Assembly: GCF_001650735.1 (NCBI RefSeq)
Contig: NZ_LXVY01000025.1
Span: 62,001 to 126,000 of the forward strand
DNA: 64,000 nt
Direction: 5' to 3'
Origin: Sphingomonas sp. TDK1
GTDB lineage: Bacteria > Pseudomonadota > Alphaproteobacteria > Sphingomonadales > Sphingomonadaceae
Made by a program: the position numbers and the translations under genes. A model generated the notes under the pieces. It was not told where the DNA came from. It ran no database searches and was given only the letters and a program-made list of their open reading frames with translations. Below, piece by piece: positions 46,967 to 55,301 of the stretch; within the stretch, counting starts at the first letter, position 1, and the number at the start of each line of letters is the position of its first letter.

Positions 46967-48117
46967 CCCCGGACTTCGACTTCGCCCTCGGCGATTCCGC
47001 CGACATGATCCGCGACACCACCGCGCGCTTCGCCCGCGACAAGATCGCCCCCCTCGCCGCGCGGATCGACGCCGAGGACTGGTTCCCGCGCGATGAACTC
47101 TGGGCGGCGATGGGCGAGCTGGGCCTGCACGGCATCACCGTGCCGGAGGCCGATGGCGGCCTTGGCCTCGGCTATCTCGAACATGTCATCGCCTGCGAGG
47201 AAGTCGCCCGCGCCTCGGCCTCGATCGGCCTCAGCTACGGCGCGCATTCGAACCTCTGCGTCAACCAGATCGCCCGCTGGGGCAATGAAGACCAGAAGGC
47301 CAAGTACCTCCCCAAGCTGATCTCGGGCGAGCATGTCGGCAGCCTGGCGATGTCCGAGGCCGGCGCGGGATCGGACGTGGTCTCGATGAAGCTCAAGGCC
47401 GAGAAGGTGCAGGGCGGCTATGTGCTCAACGGCACCAAATTCTGGATCACCAACGCGGCCTACGCCGATACCCTCGTCGTCTATGCGAAGACGGGCGAAG
47501 GGTCGCGCGGCATCACGACGTTCCTGATCGAGAAGGACATGCCCGGCTTCGCGATCGGCCAGAAGATCGACAAGATGGGCATGCGCGGCTCTCCCACGTC
47601 GGAACTGGTGTTCACCGATTGCGAAGTGCCCGAGGCCAACGTGATGGGGCCGCTCAACGGCGGCGTCGCGGTGCTGATGAGCGGGCTCGACTATGAGCGC
47701 ACCGTGCTCGCCGGCATCCAGCTGGGCATCATGCAGGCGTGCCTCGACGTGGTCCTGCCGTACCTGCGCGAGCGCAAGCAGTTCGGCCAGGCGATCGGCA
47801 GCTTCCAGCTGATGCAGGCCAAGATCGCCGACATGTATGTCGCGCTCAATTCTGCCCGGGCCTATGTCTATGCGGTGGCGCGCAGCTGCGATGCGGGCAA
47901 GACGACGCGCTTCGATGCGGCGGGCGCGATCCTGCTGGCGAGCGAGAACGCCTTCCGCGTCGCCGGCGAGGCGGTGCAGGCGCTGGGCGGCGCCGGCTAT
48001 ACCAGGGACTGGCCGGTCGAGCGCTTCCTGCGCGACGCCAAGCTGCTCGACATCGGTGCGGGCACCAACGAAATCCGCCGCATGCTGATCGGCCGCGAAT
48101 TGCTGGGGGCGGCGTGA
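46963..48117 (+). CDS. ivd: Isovaleryl-CoA dehydrogenase
   Basis: A 384-residue FAD acyl-CoA dehydrogenase for the third step of leucine breakdown, giving 3-methylcrotonyl-CoA. FAD-binding motifs [20 protein letters not shown] and [18 protein letters not shown], and the product of [18 protein letters not shown] place the catalytic Glu as in isovaleryl-CoA dehydrogenases. [20 protein letters not shown] and [18 protein letters not shown] end the protein. It is followed by the carboxylase subunits that act on its product. ATG at 46963; a longer reading lies inside the Rieske gene. Confidence 0.95.
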   Translation: MTPDFDFALGDSADMIRDTTARFARDKIAPLAARIDAEDWFPRDELWAAMGELGLHGITVPEADGGLGLGYLEHVIACEEVARASASIGLSYGAHSNLCVNQIARWGNEDQKAKYLPKLISGEHVGSLAMSEAGAGSDVVSMKLKAEKVQGGYVLNGTKFWITNAAYADTLVVYAKTGEGSRGITTFLIEKDMPGFAIGQKIDKMGMRGSPTSELVFTDCEVPEANVMGPLNGGVAVLMSGLDYERTVLAGIQLGIMQACLDVVLPYLRERKQFGQAIGSFQLMQAKIADMYVALNSARAYVYAVARSCDAGKTTRFDAAGAILLASENAFRVAGEAVQALGGAGYTRDWPVERFLRDAKLLDIGAGTNEIRRMLIGRELLGAA

Positions 48118-48135
48118 TGGGCGCACTTCTTCTTA

Positions 48136-48243
48136 AGCCCCTCCCCTTCAGGGGAGGGGTTGGGGTGGGACACTGCTCCCCCAACGCCGGACTCGCTCCC
48201 AGCTCATTCCCCACCCCAACCCCTCCCCTGAAGGGGAGGGGCT
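48136..48243. repeat. Perfect 34-bp inverted repeat pair
   Basis: Two exactly complementary 34-bp arms at 48136-48169 and 48210-48243, separated by 40 bp, lie between ivd and mccB. Each arm is itself a hairpin (CCCCTCCCCT/AGGGGAGGGG) followed by TTGGGGTGGG or its complement. The arm sequence differs from the 46.5 and 50 kb family. The right arm ends 7 bp before the mccB ATG, so it could affect translation. Confidence 0.85.
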
Positions 48244-48250
48244 AGTAGGC

Positions 48251-49852
48251 ATGACCGCCCCTATCCTTCCCACCGCCGTCAACCCGGACAGCGACCCGTT
48301 CCGCGCCCAGGCCGCGCATCACCGCGCGCTGGCCGAGAAGCTCCGCGCCGATGTCGCACAGGCGGCGCTCGGCGGCAGCGAGTCCGCCCGCGCCAAGCAT
48401 GTCGCGCGCGGCAAGCTGCTCCCCCGTGAGCGGGTCGAGCGGCTGCTCGATCCGGGCAGCCCCTTTCTCGAAATCGGCCAGCTTGCCGCCTGCGACCTGT
48501 ATGACGGCGAAGTCCCCGGCGCGGGCGTGATCGCCGGCATCGGCCGCGTCTCGGGCCGCATGGTGATGATCGTCTGCAACGACGCCACCGTGAAGGGCGG
48601 CACCTATTACCCGATGACGGTGAAGAAGCATCTCCGCGCGCAGGAGATCGCCGAGGCCAATCGTCTGCCCTGCATCTATCTGGTCGACAGCGGCGGCGCC
48701 AATCTGCCGCACCAGGCGGATGTGTTCCCGGACAAGGAGCATTTCGGCCGCATCTTCTTCAACCAGGCCAACATGTCGGCGCAGGGCATCCCGCAGATCG
48801 CCTGCGTCATGGGCAGTTGCACCGCCGGCGGCGCCTATGTGCCCGCCATGTCCGACGAGAGCGTGATCGTCCGCAACCAGGGCACCATCTTCCTCGCCGG
48901 CCCGCCGCTGGTGAAGGCGGCGACGGGCGAGGAGATCAGCGCCGAGGACCTGGGCGGCGGCGACCTTCATGCCCGCCGCTCGGGCGTGGTCGATCACCTC
49001 GCCGAGAATGACGAACATGCGCTGACCATCGTCCGCGACATCGTCAGCCACCTCCCCGCTGATCGTGTGCCGGATGTCGCGCTGAAGGACCCGCGCCCGC
49101 CGAAATACGCGCCCGAGGAGCTGTACGGCATCCTCCCCACCGACGTCCGCGCGCCGTACGACGTGCACGAGGTGATCGCGCGGCTGGTCGACGGCTCCGA
49201 GTTCCACGAATTCAAGGCGCTCTACGGCAGCTCGCTGGTCTGCGGCTTCGCGCATATCTGGGGCATGCCCGTCGCGATCCTCGCCAATAACGGCGTGCTC
49301 TTCTCGGAAAGCGCGCAGAAGGGTGCGCATTTCATCGAGCTGGCATGCCAGCGGCGCATTCCGCTGCTGTTCCTCCAGAACATCTCCGGCTTCATGGTCG
49401 GCGGCAAGTATGAGGCAGAAGGCATTGCGAAACATGGCGCAAAGCTGGTGACGGCAGTAGCGACGGCGACGGTGCCCAAGCTCACCATCCTGATCGGCGG
49501 CAGCTTCGGCGCGGGCAATTACGGCATGTGCGGCCGGGCCTATTCGCCCCGCTTCCTGTTCAGCTGGCCCAACAGCCGGATCAGCGTGATGGGCGGCGAG
49601 CAGGCGGCGAGCGTCCTGGCCACGGTCCATCGGGACGCCGATCGCTGGTCGCCCGAGGAAGCCGAGGCCTTCAAGGCGCCGATCCGGCAGAAGTACGAGG
49701 ACGAGGGCAATCCCTGGCACGCCACCGCGCGGCTGTGGGACGATGGCATCATCGATCCGGCGCAGACCCGCGACGTACTCGGCCTCGCGCTGGCGGCGAC
49801 GCTCAACGCGCCGATCCCCGCGCGGCCGCAGTTCGGCGTGTTCCGGATGTGA
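48251..49852 (+). CDS. mccB: Methylcrotonyl-CoA carboxylase beta subunit (carboxyltransferase)
   Basis: A 533-residue carboxyltransferase that moves CO2 from biotin to 3-methylcrotonyl-CoA. Landmarks: [40 protein letters not shown] typical of this enzyme rather than the propionyl-CoA homologue, and the oxyanion loops [17 protein letters not shown] and [20 protein letters not shown]. It partners the biotin-carrying alpha subunit encoded at 51268, from which it is now separated by a DUF559 element and two small genes. The ribosome binding site is poor and borders the repeat. Confidence 0.95.
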   Translation: MTAPILPTAVNPDSDPFRAQAAHHRALAEKLRADVAQAALGGSESARAKHVARGKLLPRERVERLLDPGSPFLEIGQLAACDLYDGEVPGAGVIAGIGRVSGRMVMIVCNDATVKGGTYYPMTVKKHLRAQEIAEANRLPCIYLVDSGGANLPHQADVFPDKEHFGRIFFNQANMSAQGIPQIACVMGSCTAGGAYVPAMSDESVIVRNQGTIFLAGPPLVKAATGEEISAEDLGGGDLHARRSGVVDHLAENDEHALTIVRDIVSHLPADRVPDVALKDPRPPKYAPEELYGILPTDVRAPYDVHEVIARLVDGSEFHEFKALYGSSLVCGFAHIWGMPVAILANNGVLFSESAQKGAHFIELACQRRIPLLFLQNISGFMVGGKYEAEGIAKHGAKLVTAVATATVPKLTILIGGSFGAGNYGMCGRAYSPRFLFSWPNSRISVMGGEQAASVLATVHRDADRWSPEEAEAFKAPIRQKYEDEGNPWHATARLWDDGIIDPAQTRDVLGLALAATLNAPIPARPQFGVFRM

Positions 49853-49870
49853 GCGGGGAAGCGCATCCCA

Positions 49871-49932
49871 AGATCCTCCCCCAGCCCTGCTGGGGGAGGG
49901 GGACCGCCGGCCGCAGGCCGGTGGTGGAGGGG
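49871..49932. repeat. Left arm of the DUF559-flanking inverted repeat
   Basis: The arm starts AGATCCTCCCCCAGC and ends GGTGGAGGGG. It contains an outer hairpin CTCCCCCAGC/GCTGGGGGAG with loop CCT and an inner hairpin ACCGCCGGCC/GGCCGGTGGT. It lies 18 bp after the mccB stop and 36 bp before the DUF559 stop codon. It is inverted relative to 50367-50421. Confidence 0.85.
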
Positions 49933-49968
49933 CCGGCGCCGCAGGCGGCGGAAGCCTTGCGCCGCGCC

Positions 49969-50340
49969 CTAACCCCCGCGGATATCCCTGCGCCGTTCGG
50001 CCACGACCTCGCCGATCCACATGACGAGGCCGTCGAGGTTGTTCAGCACCTCCACCGCCGGTATCCGCAGCGTCGCCACCCCCTCGGCGGCGAGCCACGC
50101 ATCCCGTCGCGCATCCGCGGCAGGCGCAGTGCCGTGCGCATGCATCTCGCCGTCAATCTCGACGCACAGCCGCACCGCATCGCAGTAGAAGTCGAGTATA
50201 TACGGCCCGGCCGGATGCTGCTTGCGCCATTTTTCGCCGTCGCGCCCGCGCACTGCTTGCCACAGCAGCACCTCCGGCAGCGTCATCTCCCGCCGCAAGC
50301 GCTTCGCTCGCCGATACGATCTGCCGTTGCCCTTGAGCAT
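49969..50340 (-). CDS. DUF559 (endonuclease-like) protein
   Basis: A 123-residue protein of the DUF559 family, distantly related to Vsr/PD-(D/E)XK nucleases. Family landmarks: RRAKRLRREMTLPEVLLWQA, KQHPAGPYILDFYCDAVRLC and VEIDGEMHAHG, which contains the predicted acidic metal-binding residues; the C-terminal RIPAVEVLNNLDGLVMWI also fits. It is the only minus-strand gene among plus-strand catabolic genes. AAAGGGGG precedes its ATG at 50340. It is enclosed exactly by the double-hairpin inverted repeats at 49871-49932 and 50367-50421, and looks like a small inserted unit. Confidence 0.88.
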   Translation of the reverse strand: MLKGNGRSYRRAKRLRREMTLPEVLLWQAVRGRDGEKWRKQHPAGPYILDFYCDAVRLCVEIDGEMHAHGTAPAADARRDAWLAAEGVATLRIPAVEVLNNLDGLVMWIGEVVAERRRDIRGG

Positions 50341-50366
50341 CGCTGCCCCCTTTCGCGCTTCGCGCG

Positions 50367-50421
50367 CCCCTCCACCATGCTACGCATGGTCCCCCTCCCC
50401 CAGCAAGCTGGGGGAGGATCT
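50367..50421. repeat. Right arm of the DUF559-flanking inverted repeat
   Basis: The arm starts CCCCTCCACC and ends AGGATCT. Its inner hairpin is ACCATGC/GCATGGT and the outer one CTCCCCCAGC/GCTGGGGGAG with loop AA. It is the inverted partner of 49871-49932 and lies 26 bp upstream of the DUF559 start, so it probably contains or adjoins that gene's promoter. Confidence 0.85.
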
Positions 50422-50441
50422 GATCGCTGAAGGCTGACCCC

Positions 50442-50963
50442 ATGCTCCTCACCCTCCTCGCCCTCACCGTGCAGACCGCCGGCCTGCCCCCGCCCGCCGC
50501 CAACCCCACGCACAGCACGCCCTCCCCGAGCAAGCTGCCGCCCGCCAACCCGCTCGCCCCGCCGGACGGCAGCGACGAACGCGCGGTGCTCGCGACGGTC
50601 GACAAGCTGCTGGGCGGGATCAACACGCGCGATACCGCGGCGATCGGCGCCGTCCTCCTCCCGAGCGCGAGCGCAACGATCGTCACCGAAGCCGCCGGTG
50701 GACCCAGCACCGTCCGCACCCTGACCAATGCCGAACTGCTCGCCCGCTTCCAGCCCGGCCCCGAGACGTTCGACGAGCGTATCTCTGGCCCTGCGATCGA
50801 GATCGACGGCGATCTCGCGATGGTCTGGGCGCCCTATGTGTTCCGGCTGAACGGCAAGGTCCATCATTGCGGCACCGATCATGTCAGCCTGGTGCGTGAG
50901 AACGGCGCCTGGAAGGTCGCCAGCCTCACCTGGACCTCGCGCACCACGGGATGTGCCGAATGA
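50442..50963 (+). CDS. Secreted NTF2-like protein
   Basis: A 173-residue protein with a short hydrophobic N-terminus (MLLTLLALTVQTAGLP) that may be a signal, a Pro-rich linker, and an NTF2/DUF4440-like domain (RAVLATVDKLLGGINTRDTA and HHCGTDHVSLVRENGAWKVA). No catalytic signature is clear. It overlaps the next small gene by ATGA. It lies between the two carboxylase subunit genes but resembles no known leucine-pathway enzyme. Role unknown. Confidence 0.8.
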   Translation: MLLTLLALTVQTAGLPPPAANPTHSTPSPSKLPPANPLAPPDGSDERAVLATVDKLLGGINTRDTAAIGAVLLPSASATIVTEAAGGPSTVRTLTNAELLARFQPGPETFDERISGPAIEIDGDLAMVWAPYVFRLNGKVHHCGTDHVSLVRENGAWKVASLTWTSRTTGCAE

Positions 50964-51271
50964 GCCGCGACACGCTGTTCGTCCTCGACACCGACTGGGC
51001 CGACCCGGCCTATGGCGGCGAGCGCCGCTTCTACTGCAAGGACTGCATCACCGTGGAGGGCCTGCTCGCCGCCTTCCCGGAGCGCGCCGCGAACATCGAG
51101 GTGGTCCGCGTCCCCTGGCCTCGCCCCCGCGCGGCGGTGGTCGATCGGCTGGGCGAAGCGAACCAGAACCTGCCCGCGCTCGCCTTCGCCGAGGGTGGGT
51201 TCGCGAACGACATCGAGAGCGTGCTCGCCGCGCTCCACATCCGCCACGGCTTTCCGGAGCGCCACCCGTGA
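50960..51271 (+). CDS. DUF3088 family protein
   Basis: A 103-residue cytosolic protein that fits DUF3088 by eye: FVLDTDWADPAYGGERRFYC near the N-terminus, a C-x-x-C-like pair (CKDC), and VVRVPWPRPRAAVVDRLGEA in the middle. The layout recalls a thioredoxin or glutaredoxin-like fold, but no function is known. The ATG at 50960 overlaps the preceding stop (ATGA), and its stop overlaps the GTG start of mccA (GTGA), so the three are translated as one block. Confidence 0.8.
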   Translation: MSRDTLFVLDTDWADPAYGGERRFYCKDCITVEGLLAAFPERAANIEVVRVPWPRPRAAVVDRLGEANQNLPALAFAEGGFANDIESVLAALHIRHGFPERHP

Positions 51272-53154
51272 TCCAGTCCCTGCTCATCGCCAATCGCGGC
51301 GAGATCGCCTGCCGCATCCTCCGCACCGCCCGCGCAATGGGCATCCGCACCGTCGCGGTCTATTCGGATGCCGACGCCAACGCGCTCCACGTGCGCCAGG
51401 CCGACGCGGCCGTGCATATCGGCCCCTCCCCAGCGCGCGAAAGCTATCTGGTCGGCGAGAAGATCATCGCCGCGGCCAAGGCGACCGGCGCCGAGGCGAT
51501 CCACCCCGGCTATGGCTTCCTCTCCGAGAACGCGGAGTTCGCCGAGGCCGTACTCGCCGCCGGGCTGGTCTGGGTCGGGCCGAAGCCGGACAGCATCCGC
51601 GCGATGGGCCTCAAGGACGCCGCCAAGGCGCGGATGATCGCGGCCGGCGTGCCGGTCACCCCCGGCTATCTCGGCGAGGACCAGTCCCCCGAGCGGCTCC
51701 AGGCGGAGGCCGATGCGATCGGCTATCCGGTGCTGATCAAGGCGGTCGCGGGCGGCGGCGGCAAGGGCATGCGGCGGGTGGAAGCCGCCGCCGACTTCGC
51801 CGACGCGCTCGCCAGCTGCAAGCGCGAGGCGGCCTCGTCCTTCGGCGACGATCGGGTGCTGCTGGAGAAGTACATCCTCTCGCCCCGCCACATCGAAGTG
51901 CAGGTGTTCGGCGACACCCAGGGCAACGTGGTCCATCTGTTCGAGCGCGATTGCTCGCTCCAGCGCCGCCACCAGAAGGTGATCGAGGAGGCCCCCGCCC
52001 CCGGCATGGACGCCGAGACGCGCGACGCGATCTGCGCAGCGGCGGTGCGCGCGGCCAAGGCGGTCGACTATGTCGGCGCAGGGACCATCGAGTTCATCGC
52101 CGACGCCAGCGAAGGCCTGCGCGCCGACCGCATCTGGTTCATGGAAATGAACACCCGGCTCCAGGTCGAGCATCCGGTGTCCGAGGAGATCACCGGGCAG
52201 GATCTCGTGGAATGGCAGCTCCGCGTCGCCAGCGGCGAACCGCTGCCCAAGCGGCAGGAAGAGCTGTCGATCACCGGCTGGGCGATGGAGGCACGGCTCT
52301 ATGCGGAGGATCCGGCCAAGGGGTTCCTGCCCAGCGTGGGGCGGCTCGAAACGCTATTCCTGGCGCCGACCGGGCGCGTCGAGACGGGCGTCGAAGAGGG
52401 TGGCGCCGTATCTCCCTTCTACGATCCCATGATCGCCAAACTTGTCGTCCACGCAGAGACCCGCGACGCCGCCATAGACGAGCTGGCGAAAACGTGCGGA
52501 CAGATCGCCGTCGATCCCGTCAAAACCAATGCCTGGTTCGTGCGCCGCCTGTTGAACGAACGCGTGTTTCGCGAAGGGATGCAGACGACCGGCTTTATCG
52601 GCGACAATCTGGAACGCCTGACGGCGGCCCCTCAGCCCAGCACGAACCTGCTGCACTTCGCCGCCGAGCGACTGATGGCCGTTGCCGATCCGCGGCTTCG
52701 AACCGATCGCTTGGCCAAGCTCCAGGGGTTCCGCGTCAACGCGGCGCCGAACCGCCACATCCGCTTTGCCGTCAACGGCGCGCCCGTCGACGTCGCGTAT
52801 GACGCAAGCGAGGTCTATGCCTTCCATGATCGCGAGGACATCTACTTCGACGGCGATCTCATCTGCGAAGGCGGCGCGGCATTTCGGGTGGGCGCGCTGC
52901 GAACCGACGGCAGCGGCACCGGCGCCGCCGCCGACGGCGCCCTGCTCGCCCCCATGCCGGGCCGCATCACCGCCGTCGACGTCGCCCCCGGTGCGCAGGT
53001 CACCAAGGGCCAGCGGCTCGTTACCCTGGAGGCGATGAAGATGGAACATGCGCTCACCGCGCCGTTCGACGGCACCGTTGCCGAACTCCCCGTCACTGCG
53101 GGCGGCCAGGTCACCGAGGGCACGCTGCTCGTCCGCGTGGAGAAGGCGGCATGA
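51268..53154 (+). CDS. mccA: Methylcrotonyl-CoA carboxylase alpha subunit (biotin carboxylase + BCCP)
   Basis: A 628-residue biotin-dependent subunit. The biotin carboxylase domain starts LLIANRGEIACRILRTARAM, with the ATP-grasp loop AVAGGGGKGMRRVE near residue 165 and FMEMNTRLQVEHPVSEEITG near 290. A linker (BT) domain follows, and the biotinyl domain ends the protein with LVTLEAMKMEHALTAPFDG, whose lysine is biotinylated by BirA. The start is a GTG overlapping the DUF3088 stop. With mccB and ivd it gives leucine breakdown as far as 3-methylglutaconyl-CoA. Confidence 0.94.
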   Translation: MIQSLLIANRGEIACRILRTARAMGIRTVAVYSDADANALHVRQADAAVHIGPSPARESYLVGEKIIAAAKATGAEAIHPGYGFLSENAEFAEAVLAAGLVWVGPKPDSIRAMGLKDAAKARMIAAGVPVTPGYLGEDQSPERLQAEADAIGYPVLIKAVAGGGGKGMRRVEAAADFADALASCKREAASSFGDDRVLLEKYILSPRHIEVQVFGDTQGNVVHLFERDCSLQRRHQKVIEEAPAPGMDAETRDAICAAAVRAAKAVDYVGAGTIEFIADASEGLRADRIWFMEMNTRLQVEHPVSEEITGQDLVEWQLRVASGEPLPKRQEELSITGWAMEARLYAEDPAKGFLPSVGRLETLFLAPTGRVETGVEEGGAVSPFYDPMIAKLVVHAETRDAAIDELAKTCGQIAVDPVKTNAWFVRRLLNERVFREGMQTTGFIGDNLERLTAAPQPSTNLLHFAAERLMAVADPRLRTDRLAKLQGFRVNAAPNRHIRFAVNGAPVDVAYDASEVYAFHDREDIYFDGDLICEGGAAFRVGALRTDGSGTGAAADGALLAPMPGRITAVDVAPGAQVTKGQRLVTLEAMKMEHALTAPFDGTVAELPVTAGGQVTEGTLLVRVEKAA

Positions 53155-53615
53155 TCTTCCGCGACGCCGTCCTCGCCGACCTCCCCGCGATCGTCGCCAT
53201 GCTCGACGACGACGAGCTCAGCCGCGGCCGCGAGGATGCCTCGCTGCCGCTCGATCCGCGCTACGAGATGGCCTTCGCCGACATCGATCGCGATCCCAAT
53301 CAACGGCTGATTGTCGCAGAACGGGACGGCGCCGTGATCGGCACGATGCAGCTGAGCTACCTTCCCGGCATCGCGTTCCGCGGCGCGTGGCGCGGCCAGA
53401 TCGAGGCGGTTCGCATCGCTTCGCCCCTGCGCGGAGAAGGACTTGGCCGCACAATGATCGAATGGGCGGTCGCCGAATGCCGCGCCCGGGGCTGCCGGAT
53501 GGTGCAGCTCACCTCCATGCGCGATCGCACCGACGCGCACCGCTTCTACGAAAAGCTCGGCTGGACCAAGAGCCATTTCGGCTTCAAGCTGAAACTGGAT
53601 CAGGACGAAGGCTGA
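53151..53615 (+). CDS. GNAT-family N-acetyltransferase
   Basis: A 154-residue acetyl-CoA-dependent acyltransferase. The acetyl-CoA pyrophosphate loop is VRIASPLRGEGLGRTMIEWA, and the C-terminal strand RCRAHGCRMVQLTSMRDRT-like region (here CRARGCRMVQLTSMRDRTDA) with HRFYEKLGWTKSHFGFKL is typical of the family. The substrate is unknown. It overlaps mccA by 4 bp (ATGA) and abuts the MaoC gene, so it belongs to the same transcript. Confidence 0.88.
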   Translation: MIFRDAVLADLPAIVAMLDDDELSRGREDASLPLDPRYEMAFADIDRDPNQRLIVAERDGAVIGTMQLSYLPGIAFRGAWRGQIEAVRIASPLRGEGLGRTMIEWAVAECRARGCRMVQLTSMRDRTDAHRFYEKLGWTKSHFGFKLKLDQDEG

Positions 53616-54065
53616 ATGGCACGCTTTTTTGACGAATGGCAGCTCGGGGATCGTATCGAGCACGCGCTGCGGCGCACGGTTACCGAGACGGACAACCTTC
53701 TCTTCACCGCCCTCACCCACAACACCCAGCCGCTGCACCTGGATGCGGAGGCCGCGCGCGCGTCCGAATTCGGCCAGATCCTCGTCAACGGGACCTACAC
53801 CTTCAGCCTGATGATCGGCGTCACGGTAGCCGACACCACCGCCGGCTCGCTGGTCGCCAATCTCGGCTATGACAAGCTGGTCATGCCGAAGCCGGTCTTC
53901 CTCGGCGACACGCTGCGCGCCAGCTCCGAGGTGGTCGAGCTGCGCCCCAGCAAATCGCGGCCCGGCCAGGGCATCGTCACCTGGCGGCATCAGATGCACA
54001 ACCAGCGCGACGAGCTGGTATGCGAATGCCTGCGTTCGGCGCTGCTGCGCAGCCGTTCGGCCTGA
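53616..54065 (+). CDS. MaoC-family hot-dog hydratase-like protein
   Basis: A 149-residue hot-dog-fold protein. The hydratase motif region reads LFTALTHNTQPLHLDAEAAR where classical (R)-hydratases have a G-D-x-N-P-x-H pattern; here Asn appears where the catalytic Asp is expected and Gln where Asn is. NLGYDKLVMPKPVFLGDTLR is the conserved later segment. It starts on the base after the GNAT stop. Position after the methylcrotonyl-CoA carboxylase suggests it could act as a hydratase in this pathway, in place of the missing liuC-type enoyl-CoA hydratase, but this is inference. Confidence 0.85.
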   Translation: MARFFDEWQLGDRIEHALRRTVTETDNLLFTALTHNTQPLHLDAEAARASEFGQILVNGTYTFSLMIGVTVADTTAGSLVANLGYDKLVMPKPVFLGDTLRASSEVVELRPSKSRPGQGIVTWRHQMHNQRDELVCECLRSALLRSRSA

Positions 54066-54083
54066 CGCGCGTTTCTCCAGGCG

Positions 54084-55301
54084 ATGCAAGCATTTGACGT
54101 AATCGTCGTCGGCGGCGGCGCCGCCGGCATCGGGGCCGCCCGCACCCTTTCGGACGCAGGCAAGGACGTGCTGCTTGTCGAGGCCGATGCGCGCCTTGGC
54201 GGCCGGGCGCGAACCGAGCATGTCGACGGCATGGCGCTCGATCTGGGCGCAGGCTGGCTCCATTCGGCCGAGCACAACCCCTGGGTCGAGATCGCTGCGC
54301 TACACGGCTTCGAGCTGGATCGTACCCTGCCCCGCTGGCGTGAACAGTGGCGCGAACTCGGCTTCTCGCGCGCCGAGCAGAAGGATGCCGCCAAGGCCTT
54401 CAGCGCGTTCGAGAAACGCATCCGCAAGGATCCACCGCCGGGCGACCGCGCGGGCGCTGCGCTGGTACCGGACAGCCCATGGAGCGTCTGGATCGATGCC
54501 GTCAGCGGCTTCGTCAACGGCGTCGATACCGCCAAGCTCTCGATCGCCGACTATCTCGCCTATGAAGATGCCGCCACCGAAACCGACTGGCGCGTGCCCG
54601 CCGGCTATGGCGCGCTGGTCACTGCCCAGGCCGGGTGCCTGCGCACGGCGCTTGCCACGCCGGTGACCGCGATCGACCGATCGGGCACCCGCCTCAAGCT
54701 GCAGACCGGACGCGGCACGCTGGAGGCGGCGCATGTGATCGTTACCGTCTCCACCGACATTCTGGCGCGCGGCGACATCACCATCGCGGGACATGACGAC
54801 CTGCTTCATGCCGCCGCGGCGCTGCCGCTCGGCCTGGCCGACAAGCTGTTCCTCGCCGTCGACCAGGGCGCCGAAGAACTCGAAGCAAACGCCCATCTGC
54901 TCGGCGATCCGCGCAACGTGATCACCGGCACCTACACGCTGCGCCCGTTCGAACGGCCGATCATCGAGGCGATGCTGGGCGGTGAAGGCGCGCGCGAGAT
55001 GGCTGCGCGCGGTCTCCAGGGGGCTGCCGACTTCGCGATCGAGGAGCTGTGCGCGCTGCTCGGTGGCAAGTGGCGCAAGCGGCTGCGCCTGCTTGCCGGA
55101 TCGGCCTGGAGCCGCGAAACCCATATTCGCGGCGGCTATAGCCACGCGCTGCCTGGCCGCGCCTTCGCCCGGCGCGCCCTGTCGACGCCGATCGATCCAC
55201 GGATCCGCTTCGCCGGAGAGGCCTGCTCTCCCACCGAGTTCTCGACCGTCCACGGTGCGTACAAGACCGGCGTTGCCGCCGCGCGGGCGCTGCTCGCCTA
55301 G
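54084..55301 (+). CDS. FAD-dependent amine-oxidase-like oxidoreductase
   Basis: A 405-residue flavoprotein of the monoamine-oxidase superfamily. The FAD-binding motif DVIVVGGGAAGIGAARTLSD is at residue 4, followed by EADARLGGRARTEHVDGMAL and LGAGWLHSAEHNPW. The C-terminal FAD motif is RIRFAGEACSPTEFSTVHGA. This superfamily oxidises amines, amino acids or carotenoids. Substrate is unknown. It lies 18 bp after the MaoC gene and its 3' end overlaps the convergent monooxygenase gene by 4 bp. Confidence 0.88.
   Translation: MQAFDVIVVGGGAAGIGAARTLSDAGKDVLLVEADARLGGRARTEHVDGMALDLGAGWLHSAEHNPWVEIAALHGFELDRTLPRWREQWRELGFSRAEQKDAAKAFSAFEKRIRKDPPPGDRAGAALVPDSPWSVWIDAVSGFVNGVDTAKLSIADYLAYEDAATETDWRVPAGYGALVTAQAGCLRTALATPVTAIDRSGTRLKLQTGRGTLEAAHVIVTVSTDILARGDITIAGHDDLLHAAAALPLGLADKLFLAVDQGAEELEANAHLLGDPRNVITGTYTLRPFERPIIEAMLGGEGAREMAARGLQGAADFAIEELCALLGGKWRKRLRLLAGSAWSRETHIRGGYSHALPGRAFARRALSTPIDPRIRFAGEACSPTEFSTVHGAYKTGVAAARALLA

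Noticed and set aside
46441..50430. The regularly placed GC-rich repeats as a possible CRISPR array
   Set aside because: Copies are palindromic, inverted, kilobases apart, and have no uniform spacers or Cas genes.
50881..51267. A longer N-terminus for the carboxylase alpha subunit
   Set aside because: The extension lies over the DUF3088 gene in another frame and has no family sequence; the GTG at 51268 gives the true start.
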